Assembly: GCA_031274385.1 (NCBI GenBank)
Contig: JAISQH010000573.1
Span: 1-7,039, forward strand
DNA: 7,039 nucleotides
Source of the DNA: Planctomycetaceae bacterium
GTDB lineage: Bacteria > Planctomycetota > Planctomycetia > Pirellulales > Thermoguttaceae
Direction: 5' to 3'
This document shows positions 1 through 5,684 of this stretch, one piece after another (position 1 is the first letter of the stretch; the number at the start of each line of letters is the position of its first letter). The notes beneath the pieces were generated by a model. That model saw nothing but the letters and a program-made list of their open reading frames with translations. It was not told the DNA's origin and did not search any database. Both the position numbers and the translations under genes were made by a program.

Positions 1-275
1 CTGCGCTACACCGCCGGTTATGCATCATGTCGTCGCTAGCGCGACTAAAATAGAATTGATGATGGCTCTTTCGTTTATCTTGTATTGTTCGTCTGGTTCG
101 TATCTCAAAAAGATGTGTGGTATAACAAGGGGCTTGCCCCCGAAATGATTGATTCATTTCGTACGCTTGCGTTCGCTATCAATTAATTTAAGGGGAAATC
201 TGTCGATTCCTATTCGTCGGGGGCAAGCCCCCGTCGCTAACGCGGCTTGTGTGATAGAACAAGAGTTGGCTCCCC
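1..275. repeat. Gene-free upstream region built of palindromic repeat units
   Basis: No convincing gene is present. The stretch carries several palindromes: GTCGC/GCGAC at 32-45; a 15-bp perfect inverted pair, GGGGCTTGCCCCCGA (129-143) and its complement (217-231), each arm itself being a GGGGC-TT/AA-GCCCC palindrome; CGAAATGA/TCATTTCG at 141-161; and ACGC-TT-GCGT at 163-172. A 15-mer CGTCGCTARCGCGRC occurs twice (31-45 and 232-246) with 13 of 15 positions identical. The density of GC-rich hairpins in AT-rich DNA suggests dispersed REP-like elements rather than a coding remnant. Confidence 0.55.
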
Positions 276-303
276 TTGGTGTTTCGGAAAAACGAATTAG
301 AAT
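276..303 (+). promoter_or_regulatory. Possible sigma70-type promoter of the SulP gene
   Basis: TTGGTG at 276-281 and TAGAAT at 298-303 are separated by 16 bases and lie 45 bases before the SulP ATG. The -10 matches the consensus at five of six positions; the -35 is weaker. This rests on pattern only. Confidence 0.35.
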
Positions 304-347
304 AACGAACTTCCATTAAAGGTCAAGGTTTAACAACTGCCCTGCCG

Positions 348-2087
348 ATGTTCTTTCGCTCCCTTTCTCATAATTTTCAGCCGCAACTCTTTTCTGTTTT
401 CAAAGAAGGCTACACGCCAAAACAATTTTTAGGCGACTTAATCGCCGGAATTATTGTCGGAATCGTCGCTCTGCCATTGGCAATTGCGTTCGGAATGGCT
501 TCAGGTGTGACAGCGGAACAAGGACTTTACACCGCGATTGTTGCCGGTTTTCTCGTCTCGATTTTCAGCGGTTCGCGTGTCCAAATCGGAGGACCAACCG
601 GAGCGTTCATCGTGATTGTGTACGGTGTTGTCCAAGCGCAAGGGATTCAAGGTCTCATGCTGGCAACCATTCTTGCCGGTATCATTCTGATTGTAATGGG
701 ACTTTGCGGACTCGGAACATTAATCAAATACATTCCCTATCCGGTCACACTCGGTTTCACTTCCGGTATCGCCGTCATTATCGCCGCCTCGCAAATCCCG
801 CAACTACTCGGATTCTCACTCGGTGACGAAAAAATTCCGGCGGAATTCATTGAAAAAATCTTTTTCTTCTACAAACATTATCACACAACCAATTATTGGG
901 CATTCGGTTTGTCCGCGTTTTCCATTGCCGTCATTCTGCTGACTCCGCAATTTACCAACCGTGTCCCCGGTTCACTGATTGCCGTTATACTTTGTACATT
1001 GCTGGTTTATTGCTTTCAAATTCCCATCGACACCATCGGGCAAACTCTCGGTAAAGAACCAACTCCCTTAGAACTCGGTTTGCCGACGTTTGCTATTCCG
1101 GTTACTGACTGGCGAACGGTGATTCCCAATCTTTCAAACATTTTCAGTGCTGCGGTTGCGATTGCGATGCTTGGAGCGATTGAGTCGTTGCTTTCGGCGG
1201 TGGTTGCGGACGGAATGACCGGCACAAAGCACCGCTCCAATACCGAGTTGGTCGCACAAGGAATCGCTAATATTGTGACGCCGTTTTACGGCGGTATTCC
1301 GGCAACCGGTGCCATCGCAAGAACCGCCACCAATATCCGAAACGGCGGACGAACACCCATTGCCGGTGTTATTCATGCCATTACTCTGCTCGCAATTGTT
1401 CTTTGTTTCGGAAAATACGCTGCCATGATTCCGTTGGCGGCATTAGGAGGCATTCTGGTTACGGTCTCGCTCAATATGAGTGAATACCGGCTCTTTGCCA
1501 AAATGATTTTGCGCGCTCCCAAAAGTGATACGGCAGTCATGCTTATCACGTTCTTTTTGACTGTTTTCCTCGATCTGACGATTGCGATTCCTGTTGGTTT
1601 GATTCTGGCATCTTTTCTGTTCATGCGGCGAATGGAACATCATTTCGGAACCGGGCTGGTCGATCAACAACTTTATACACTTAGCGACGACGACCCCCAT
1701 GAAGACCCGATGGCACTTCGGTTGTTTGATGTGCCGGATGGTGTTCATGTTTATGAAATCAACGGACCCTTCTTTTTCGGGGCAGCCGGTAAGTTTCAAT
1801 CCGCAACAGCAGGCGAAAAGTGCCGGGTCATTATTCTTCGAATGCGCAACGTTCCCATGATGGACGCGACCGGAGTCAACGCCTTAGAAGAACTGTTGCG
1901 GCGAACCGAAAAAGATAAAACAACCGTGTTGTTCACCGGAGTTCGTCCGCAACCCATGAATGTTATGCGAAAATACGGACTCTGGGATCGCATCCCACCC
2001 GAACACATTCATCATACCATCGTCGAAGCCTTGCCCTACGCCGCCGATCTCGTCGAAGAACAATTACAAAAAGAGAAAAAAAAGTAG
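348..2087 (+). CDS. SulP/SLC26-family inorganic anion transporter with C-terminal STAS domain
   Basis: Predicted inner-membrane carrier of the SulP (SLC26) family, which moves sulfate, bicarbonate or similar anions; the substrate cannot be read from sequence. The 579 residues are a normal family length. The N-terminal signature is clear at about residues 29-90, with GDLIAGIIVGIVALPLAIAF followed by the SGSRVQIGGPTGAF segment. Hydrophobic segments run to about residue 425. After a charged linker (RRMEHHFG, then an acidic DDDPHEDP stretch) a STAS domain begins near residue 464, with MDATG at 505-509 matching the conserved STAS loop. The C-terminus ends in a lysine-rich tail (QKEKKK). The ATG at 348 gives the usual short cytoplasmic N-terminus, but no strong Shine-Dalgarno lies close to it (an AAGG about 20 bases upstream is poorly spaced). 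No same-strand neighbour follows, so it appears monocistronic. The family is certain; the specific anion is not. Confidence 0.95.
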   Translation: MFFRSLSHNFQPQLFSVFKEGYTPKQFLGDLIAGIIVGIVALPLAIAFGMASGVTAEQGLYTAIVAGFLVSIFSGSRVQIGGPTGAFIVIVYGVVQAQGIQGLMLATILAGIILIVMGLCGLGTLIKYIPYPVTLGFTSGIAVIIAASQIPQLLGFSLGDEKIPAEFIEKIFFFYKHYHTTNYWAFGLSAFSIAVILLTPQFTNRVPGSLIAVILCTLLVYCFQIPIDTIGQTLGKEPTPLELGLPTFAIPVTDWRTVIPNLSNIFSAAVAIAMLGAIESLLSAVVADGMTGTKHRSNTELVAQGIANIVTPFYGGIPATGAIARTATNIRNGGRTPIAGVIHAITLLAIVLCFGKYAAMIPLAALGGILVTVSLNMSEYRLFAKMILRAPKSDTAVMLITFFLTVFLDLTIAIPVGLILASFLFMRRMEHHFGTGLVDQQLYTLSDDDPHEDPMALRLFDVPDGVHVYEINGPFFFGAAGKFQSATAGEKCRVIILRMRNVPMMDATGVNALEELLRRTEKDKTTVLFTGVRPQPMNVMRKYGLWDRIPPEHIHHTIVEALPYAADLVEEQLQKEKKK

Positions 2088-2097
2088 TTAATAGTTA

Positions 2098-2144
2098 ATA
2101 GAGTATAGTGAATAGTTTCGCAAGCGATATTCACTATACTCTAT
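2098..2144. repeat. Perfect 17-bp inverted repeat after the SulP gene
   Basis: ATAGAGTATAGTGAATA (2098-2114) is followed after 13 bases by its exact complement (2128-2144). The loop contains a further TCGC/GCGA pair. It begins 11 bases past the SulP stop codon and could fold in the mRNA 3' end. No T-run follows on either strand, so a canonical intrinsic terminator is not supported; transcript stabilisation or a mobile-repeat origin are alternatives. The left arm overlaps a tandem TAGTTAA repeat (2085-2101). Confidence 0.7.
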
Positions 2145-2256
2145 CCCGCCCTAAAAAGTAGAATTGTAGCAGACGGTTTTTCAATTGACAAAACCTTATT
2201 TCCAACCTGATTTTCCTAACAAAACAACCTTAGCAACCCATGCCCCACAGAACAAC

Positions 2257-2298
2257 ACCTTATTCCCTTATTAAGGCATTCAAATAAGGTAATAAGGT
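2257..2298. repeat. Imperfect inverted repeat of CCTTATT/AATAAGG units
   Basis: The left arm (2257-2272) and right arm (2283-2298) are complementary at 15 of 16 positions around a 10-base loop. The right arm is itself two tandem copies of AATAAGGT. It lies directly against the truncated end of the IS4-type transposase remnant. The rest of 2145-2304 shows nothing recognisable. Confidence 0.55.
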
Positions 2299-2304
2299 TG
2301 ATTA

Positions 2305-2625
2305 CTAGTGTCCCATTATAACGGGGTTGTCGTCATTTTTGTAAAGAATGTGCGCTTGCTCCATTAATACCTTCGCGAAATCAGCGAAAATTCGCCAGTC
2401 GCGATGTTTGGTTGCATTCGATAAATTGTTCCGTGAAATAGCTGAATGAATCCTCATGTGATACCATTTTTGAGGAACCGCCCGAAGGCAACTAACAACA
2501 TCACGCAAACTTTCGCGATAAGTAAACTGAGCAAATAACATCACCCGAAAATAATCAGCACAACGAAAGTGCCGAACCCGATAATCACCTTGAGGCTTCT
2601 CGTCTGAAAGAAAGTTCCATTTTTT
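2305..2625 (-). pseudogene. IS4-family transposase remnant (N-terminal part only)
   Basis: Read on the minus strand, the frame gives WNFLSDEKPQGDYRVRHF, then CADYFRVMLFAQFTYRESLRD, CLRAVPQKWYHM and RDWRIFADFAKVLMEQA. This closely resembles the DUF4372-type N-terminal domain of IS4-family transposases, with the family's M-FAQ-TYRESLRD and HRDWRIFADFA blocks in order. About 105 residues remain. The frame stops at 2305 just after the LYKNDDN segment, before any DDE catalytic residue, and no ATG start is in frame: a TGA at 2626-2628 sits immediately upstream, next to a run of seven As that suggests a frameshift. The usual IS4 transposase is about 350-450 residues, so this is a dead fragment. No terminal inverted repeats or target-site duplication could be assigned. 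The family call is from remembered consensus. Confidence 0.75.
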
Positions 2626-2635
2626 TCACGAGGTA

Positions 2636-2664
2636 TTGACATGATTTTTTGATTTTGTTAGTAT
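2636..2664 (+). promoter_or_regulatory. Sigma70-type promoter before the ISAzo13-like remnant
   Basis: A perfect TTGACA at 2636-2641 is followed after 17 bases by TAGTAT at 2659-2664. It sits 42 bases before a start codon that has a strong AAGGAGG ribosome binding site at 2692-2698. The signal may still be active although the reading frame it serves is broken. Confidence 0.55.
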
Positions 2665-2705
2665 TGTCCTTGTTGTTCGTTTCTATCAAACAAGGAGGCA
2701 AAAAG

Positions 2706-2930
2706 ATGTATTCACGTCTGGATACGAAAATGATTGTGACCATTAAAGATGCGGCAAAAGAAACTCAAAGGTGAAGCGAGGCGATCTTTTGAAGCACAAG
2801 TAACGATTGATTATTGTCACGGAAGTGCAAGGTTTGCCAAAACACTTTTTGGCTGGAAGCCGTAAACGATTCAAAACGATCTGGCGGAAAAAGAAGCGAA
2901 AAAAAACAAAACAACTGGCAAAAGAACATA
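2706..2930 (+). pseudogene. Frameshifted remnant of an ISAzo13-like transposase (N-terminal part)
   Basis: The ATG at 2706 follows AAGGAGG with seven bases between. The frame reads MYSRLDTKMIVTIKDAAK, then stops at 2774 after 22 codons. Shifting by one base within the AAAAG run near 2758-2760 restores a continuous frame: KKLKGEARRSFEAQV, TIDYCHGSARFAKTLFGWKP, an in-frame TAA, then TIQNDLAEKEA. The order 'MIVTIKDAAKKL, a short basic helix, YF-GSAR-AE--FGW-RKTVQ' matches what I recall of the N-terminus of ISAzo13-like (Rhodopirellula-type) transposases. At least one indel and one nonsense codon separate this from a functional gene, and the DDE region is absent. Recognisable similarity fades near 2900-2930. 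The family assignment is moderate; the frameshifted, decayed state is seen directly. Confidence 0.55.
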
Positions 2931-3210
2931 ACCAATGGCTTCAATCCGTCAACGCAAGATTCCTCTGTGAAAAAAACGGAAACAAACCATGGTTGCCAAC
3001 GTACAAAATCTCCAAACAAGAATAAAAGTAACGTTTTATTTTGTTTTTTAATGGTTTACGTTTGTACTGATTGAGATATTGTGTCGTACGGTATTTTATT
3101 TTATGACACGGAATTGGCGACCGCTCAAACAATATAATTCGCTTGAAGATATTCAAGTATGAAGCAATTTTTTATTGTACTTATTTGCTCTTTTAAGAAA
3201 TGAGTACGTT
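2931..3210. other. AT-rich non-coding spacer
   Basis: Only short overlapping frames exist here and none resembles a known family. A small palindrome, CTTGAA-GATA-TTCAAG, lies at 3142-3157. The left part may be further decay of the transposase remnant. Nothing else is recognised. Confidence 0.4.
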
Positions 3211-3248
3211 ATCTTGAGTCTATTTCAAAATCTTGAGTCTATTTCAAA
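3211..3248. repeat. Perfect 19-bp tandem duplication
   Basis: ATCTTGAGTCTATTTCAAA occurs at 3211-3229 and again at 3230-3248 without a spacer. The second copy contains the last codons and the stop codon (3239-3241) of the minus-strand lipoprotein-like frame, so the first copy is a duplicated tail lying beyond that stop. Confidence 0.9.
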
Positions 3249-3604
3249 GGAGGTTCAACTGTAAAGTGTTGTGCTCCGCTTCCGGTAATTTCGCAGATCA
3301 AAGGCGTTTTTTCCGCAGAAGCGTATGGTTCCGCGATTAAACTGATATAGTTCATGGCGTCCGGTTCATTAGGCGAAGGGACAAAATTTTTGTCCGGAAC
3401 CGATGCAAACGTAATGAAAACTTTATAAGTGCCGGTAGGAATACCATCTGCAACACTAATAGAACCAAGTACAAATTTTCCGGAATTGTCAAGTGCGCCT
3501 TTGGCAATATGTTTCTCCGACTGGAAAACAACCGTTCCTTTTGTTAAAGGTTGTCCATCAGGAAACGATACCGTTCCATATTCGCGTTGCCAATGATTGA
3601 ACAG
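3239..3604 (-). pseudogene. Second transthyretin/carboxypeptidase-regulatory-like protein, 5' end missing
   Basis: An open frame of 121 codons on the minus strand reads REYGTVSFPDGQPLTKGTVV, then LDNSGKFVLGS, IPTGTYKVFIT and a TPLICEITG--AQHFTVEP ending. The layout matches the intact lipoprotein encoded upstream at 3648-4109: a G-V-F-DG-P entry strand, an NAQGEY/NSGKF turn, a PGEY/PTGTY strand and a TSGEMMFTVP-like end. It is therefore probably a paralogue in the same cassette. There is no ATG, GTG or TTG start before the domain. A TAA at 3605-3607 closes the frame and no signal peptide or lipobox cysteine is present. Either the 5' end was deleted or a frameshift near 3600 separates it from a lost leader. 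Only about 43 bases separate it from the stop of the intact lipoprotein. It was probably an envelope protein and is probably non-functional now. Confidence 0.6.
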
Positions 3605-3647
3605 TTACAATCTCCGTAAATGATTATCTTCTTCACCTTCTGTACGA

Positions 3648-4109
3648 TCACACGCCGACGGGTTCAATGGATTCTTGTGCGGAATCAAATTCAAAGTCGG
3701 CATTTTGTGTCCCTTCCGGCGGAACGGTAAACATCATTTCACCGCTTGTGGCTCGTCCCGGAATTTTATAGGGACATAAATTGATTTCTGTGGTCTCAGC
3801 AATATTAACCGGTTCAGCGTTGGGGTTCTTCCAGGAAAGGTAAACAGCATATTCACCCGGAAAAGCACCTGCCTTTTTATTTTGTACAAGCGACAAAGAA
3901 TATTCACCCTGAGCATTGGTCAAACCAAAAGCAGCCGCAGGAGCTTGTCCATTTACCGCTTTTCCCTGAAACAGTACAGCAATATTGACACCGGGCTTTC
4001 CATCAAAAATAACCTTCCCGGATACCGTAACAGTTTTATGTCCGCAGCCGGTATTGAAAATAAGGAACAAACTAATACCCAAAAATCCAGAAAACAAAAA
4101 AAACTTCAT
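3648..4109 (-). CDS. Lipoprotein with transthyretin/carboxypeptidase-regulatory-like domain
   Basis: A 153-residue predicted lipoprotein. The N-terminus MKFFLFSGFLGISLFLIF is a hydrophobic signal sequence ending in the lipobox-like NTGC, with the lipidated cysteine at residue 22; asparagine at -3 is atypical. The mature part starts VTVSGKVIFDGKPG and continues with LTNAQGEYSLSL, FPGEYAVYLSW and the end block ATSGEMMFTVPPEGTQNADF. This is the beta-sandwich pattern of the small planctomycete lipoproteins commonly found beside DUF1559 genes. The stop of the DUF1559 gene lies 104 bases upstream on the same strand, supporting a shared cassette, although a hairpin lies between them and no Shine-Dalgarno is visible before the ATG. 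The specific role is unknown; surface or periplasmic adhesion or structure is only a guess from the fold. Family confidence is good. Confidence 0.82.
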   Translation of the reverse strand: MKFFLFSGFLGISLFLIFNTGCGHKTVTVSGKVIFDGKPGVNIAVLFQGKAVNGQAPAAAFGLTNAQGEYSLSLVQNKKAGAFPGEYAVYLSWKNPNAEPVNIAETTEINLCPYKIPGRATSGEMMFTVPPEGTQNADFEFDSAQESIEPVGV

Positions 4110-4135
4110 TTTTCGTAAAAGTATTAAATAGTGAT

Positions 4136-4169
4136 AAACTTCCTGCCTTCATGACAGGAAGTTTTTTTT
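4136..4169 (+). terminator. Intrinsic-terminator-like hairpin between the DUF1559 and lipoprotein genes
   Basis: AAACTTCCTG (4136-4145) pairs perfectly with CAGGAAGTTT (4155-4164) around a 9-base loop, and T8 follows at 4162-4169. The T-run is on the plus strand, so it would stop plus-strand (antisense) transcription. Read in the direction of the cassette the stem is preceded by the A-run and followed only by GTTTATC, so it should act mainly as a hairpin in the lipoprotein leader. Confidence 0.6.
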
Positions 4170-4213
4170 ACAAACAGTTACAATAAATAAACAGAAAACC
4201 GTGTTTTTTATTC

Positions 4214-5299
4214 CTATGGCAACCCGGCGACTTCACTGTCATTGATGGCACAAAGACAACCCCAAACACCGATCATCTGAAGGTTGGTTCTGTTCGCTGC
4301 ATAACCAAGTCCCACATCTATCGTGTTGGAAATGAACCGTACCGAAGCATCTGCCATCGCGACATTTATTCCGTTGGCATGGTACGTTCCAGCGGAACGC
4401 CCACAAAAATACGCATCATTGGGACTGCTTTGACCACAAGTCAAAAGGCACCTCTCCCAATCGTGCGAGTAGAATGTCGCTGATTTCGGTGAAGCGGTAT
4501 AAAGATGGTTGGTAGGAATACTCGACCAATAAGTGGCTCGACGAACCTGAATTTTCGGTTGGTGGCGTTCAACAAAACATGTGGTGTTTGAGGTTCCGTC
4601 TGTAACAGAAGCAAACGATTCAATAGATTTGGCTCCATCTGTTGTTGTACCGTTACCAACCATGTTATGAAAAATACCACGCATGTAGGCTCGTACGGTT
4701 CCTCCGGCTCCGCCATCCTGATCCCACCACCAACTTCCACCGGTATTGGCACCTGCAACGGCACGATAAGAAGTTTGATAATGTTCAAATGGCGTGTATT
4801 TGGTATGTGCCGGAGTTCCATCTTCCCGAATTTCCGTAGTCGGATATGAACGAATCCCGGCTCCGGGATCAGTAGGACACTCATAAATCATCATCCGCAT
4901 TTGTGCCAATTCACGATTGCGTCCCTGATTGGAAGAACTAACAGCACCCGGCGAAGCATTTTCCATGCTTGCGGCTCCGAAATACATGTCATAAGCGGCT
5001 TGTTGTTCCATAAACGGAAGGATGGAAACTCCCCACATCGAATAGTAACGCCAAAGGCAAGTGTTCGTCTCTCCGTTGTTTCGATCAACTGAACCAAATG
5101 GAAATTGCTGATTGACATCGTGGTAGTTATGGCAAGCAATACCCAACTGCTTCATTTTATTGGAACACTGCATTCGTCTTGCCGCTTCGCGCGCCGCCTG
5201 AACCGCAGGTAACAGAAGAGCGATTAACACACCGATAATCGCAATCACGACAAGAAGTTCGACCAGTGTAAAGCCGAACGGTGAAGAACGAATGAGCAA
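4214..5299 (-). CDS. DUF1559 prepilin-type N-methylation / H-x9-DG family protein (frame interrupted near its true start)
   Basis: A planctomycete DUF1559 protein. A prepilin-type leader junction G^FTLVELLVVIAIIGVLIALL (cleavage expected after residue 9 of this frame) is followed by a single membrane helix and the typical PAVQAAREAARRMQCSNKMK segment, then a large mostly extracytoplasmic domain. The C-terminal family motif appears from residue 307 as H-ANGINVAMA-DA, with DA in place of the usual DG, and the end GVWGCLCAINDSEVAG fits the usual VWG-LGTR-GGE terminus. The coordinates begin at a TTG (5299) that has no ribosome binding site and is only the first start-like codon of the open frame. 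The believable start is ATG 5415, which has AAAGGAG at 5423-5429 but is out of frame by one base because of the 13-G run at 5371-5383. With one more G the protein would be 400 residues with a 48-residue leader. Such proteins are thought to form pseudopilin-like surface structures; the role here is inferred. Confidence 0.93.
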   Translation of the reverse strand: MLIRSSPFGFTLVELLVVIAIIGVLIALLLPAVQAAREAARRMQCSNKMKQLGIACHNYHDVNQQFPFGSVDRNNGETNTCLWRYYSMWGVSILPFMEQQAAYDMYFGAASMENASPGAVSSSNQGRNRELAQMRMMIYECPTDPGAGIRSYPTTEIREDGTPAHTKYTPFEHYQTSYRAVAGANTGGSWWWDQDGGAGGTVRAYMRGIFHNMVGNGTTTDGAKSIESFASVTDGTSNTTCFVERHQPKIQVRRATYWSSIPTNHLYTASPKSATFYSHDWERCLLTCGQSSPNDAYFCGRSAGTYHANGINVAMADASVRFISNTIDVGLGYAANRTNLQMIGVWGCLCAINDSEVAGLP

Positions 5300-5349
5300 T
5301 GAGAGATTTTTAATACGGCATTGGGGAAGGAAAAAACTCTCAGGTTTTT

Positions 5350-5415
5350 TTATCTCTTTAACATAGATAGCCCCCCCCCCCCCGTCTTTGCCCAGTTTAA
5401 CATTAAATTTTTCAT
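5350..5415 (-). other. Out-of-frame leader of the DUF1559 gene with the real start codon
   Basis: ATG 5415 is preceded by AAAGGAG (5423-5429, seven-base spacing), the best translation start in this part of the window. The frame reads MKNLMLNWAKT, four glycines from the G-run, then LSMLKR and a TAA ending at 5350, 21 codons in all. The alternative frame after the G-run reads AIYVKEIKKPESFFLPQC and runs without a stop into GFTLVELL. Only one of the three possible tract lengths modulo 3 joins start and body. Confidence 0.75.
5371..5383 (-). repeat. Homopolymeric tract, 13 G on the coding strand
   Basis: Thirteen consecutive C residues on the plus strand, hence G13 in the DUF1559 coding strand, lie inside the first codons after the ribosome binding site. 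In AT-rich DNA a run of this length is strikingly non-random and is of the kind that changes length by slipped-strand mispairing. G13 is the OFF length; G11 and G14 would be ON. Confidence 0.85.
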
Positions 5416-5456
5416 CTGAACGCTCCTTTGTAATAAAAGTTTTTAGTAAAGGTTTT

Positions 5457-5473
5457 TAGTCAATAGTCAATAG
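5457..5473. repeat. Tandem TAGTCAA repeat, near-copy of the one after the SulP gene
   Basis: TAGTCAATAGTCAATAG differs from the 17-mer at 2085-2101 (TAGTTAATAGTTAATAG) at only two positions, the same C/T change in each unit. It lies about 40 bases upstream of the DUF1559 start codon. On the minus strand it supplies TTGACT sequences that could serve as a -35, but no convincing -10 was found. Confidence 0.55.
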
Positions 5474-5684
5474 TTTTAGTAATTGCAATTGTAATTAGCA
5501 AACAGTTTACACTTCGCATCGTACAACAGTGACTTTATGACTCAGCAAATCAATTAGTTTAAAGATTACACAAAAAATATTGAAAGTCAACACAACTCTT
5601 GGAATTTTTTTTTCTACCGTTTGTTTAATGGCGTTGGCAATCACTTTTCATAAACGGAATGGTAGAAATTTTTGAATTTTCTTT
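5474..5684. other. AT-rich spacer between rimI and the DUF1559 gene
   Basis: No gene is present. A long hairpin is possible at 5611-5668: TTTCTA-CCGTTT against AAACGG and TAGAAA, with a five-base bulge. It begins beyond the rimI stop, but in rimI's direction it is followed by As rather than Ts, so it is not a standard terminator. The DUF1559 promoter probably lies in the part closest to 5474. Confidence 0.4.

Noticed and set aside
2..148. Possible 3' end of a plus-strand gene entering the window (frame ending in RGLPPK)
   Set aside because: The frame is made of the palindromic repeat sequence and has no protein-family resemblance.
129..246. CRISPR-like direct repeats in the upstream palindrome cluster
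   Set aside because: The repeats are inverted, unevenly spaced and only two copies; there are no regular spacers.
1016..2008. Several minus-strand frames of 70-118 codons opposite the SulP gene
   Set aside because: They are antisense shadows of a clearly conserved transporter and show no family features or ribosome binding sites.
2807..3156. Short lysine-rich plus-strand frames and minus-strand counterparts downstream of the ISAzo13-like remnant
   Set aside because: They overlap each other in several frames, are composition-driven by A-runs, and lack starts with ribosome binding sites; part is transposase debris.
3882..4118. Plus-strand 78-codon frame opposite the lipoprotein gene
   Set aside because: It is antisense to a gene with a clear signal peptide and domain pattern and has no supporting signals.
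4441..5139. Frames on both strands within the DUF1559 gene
   Set aside because: They are alternate-frame shadows of a conserved protein.
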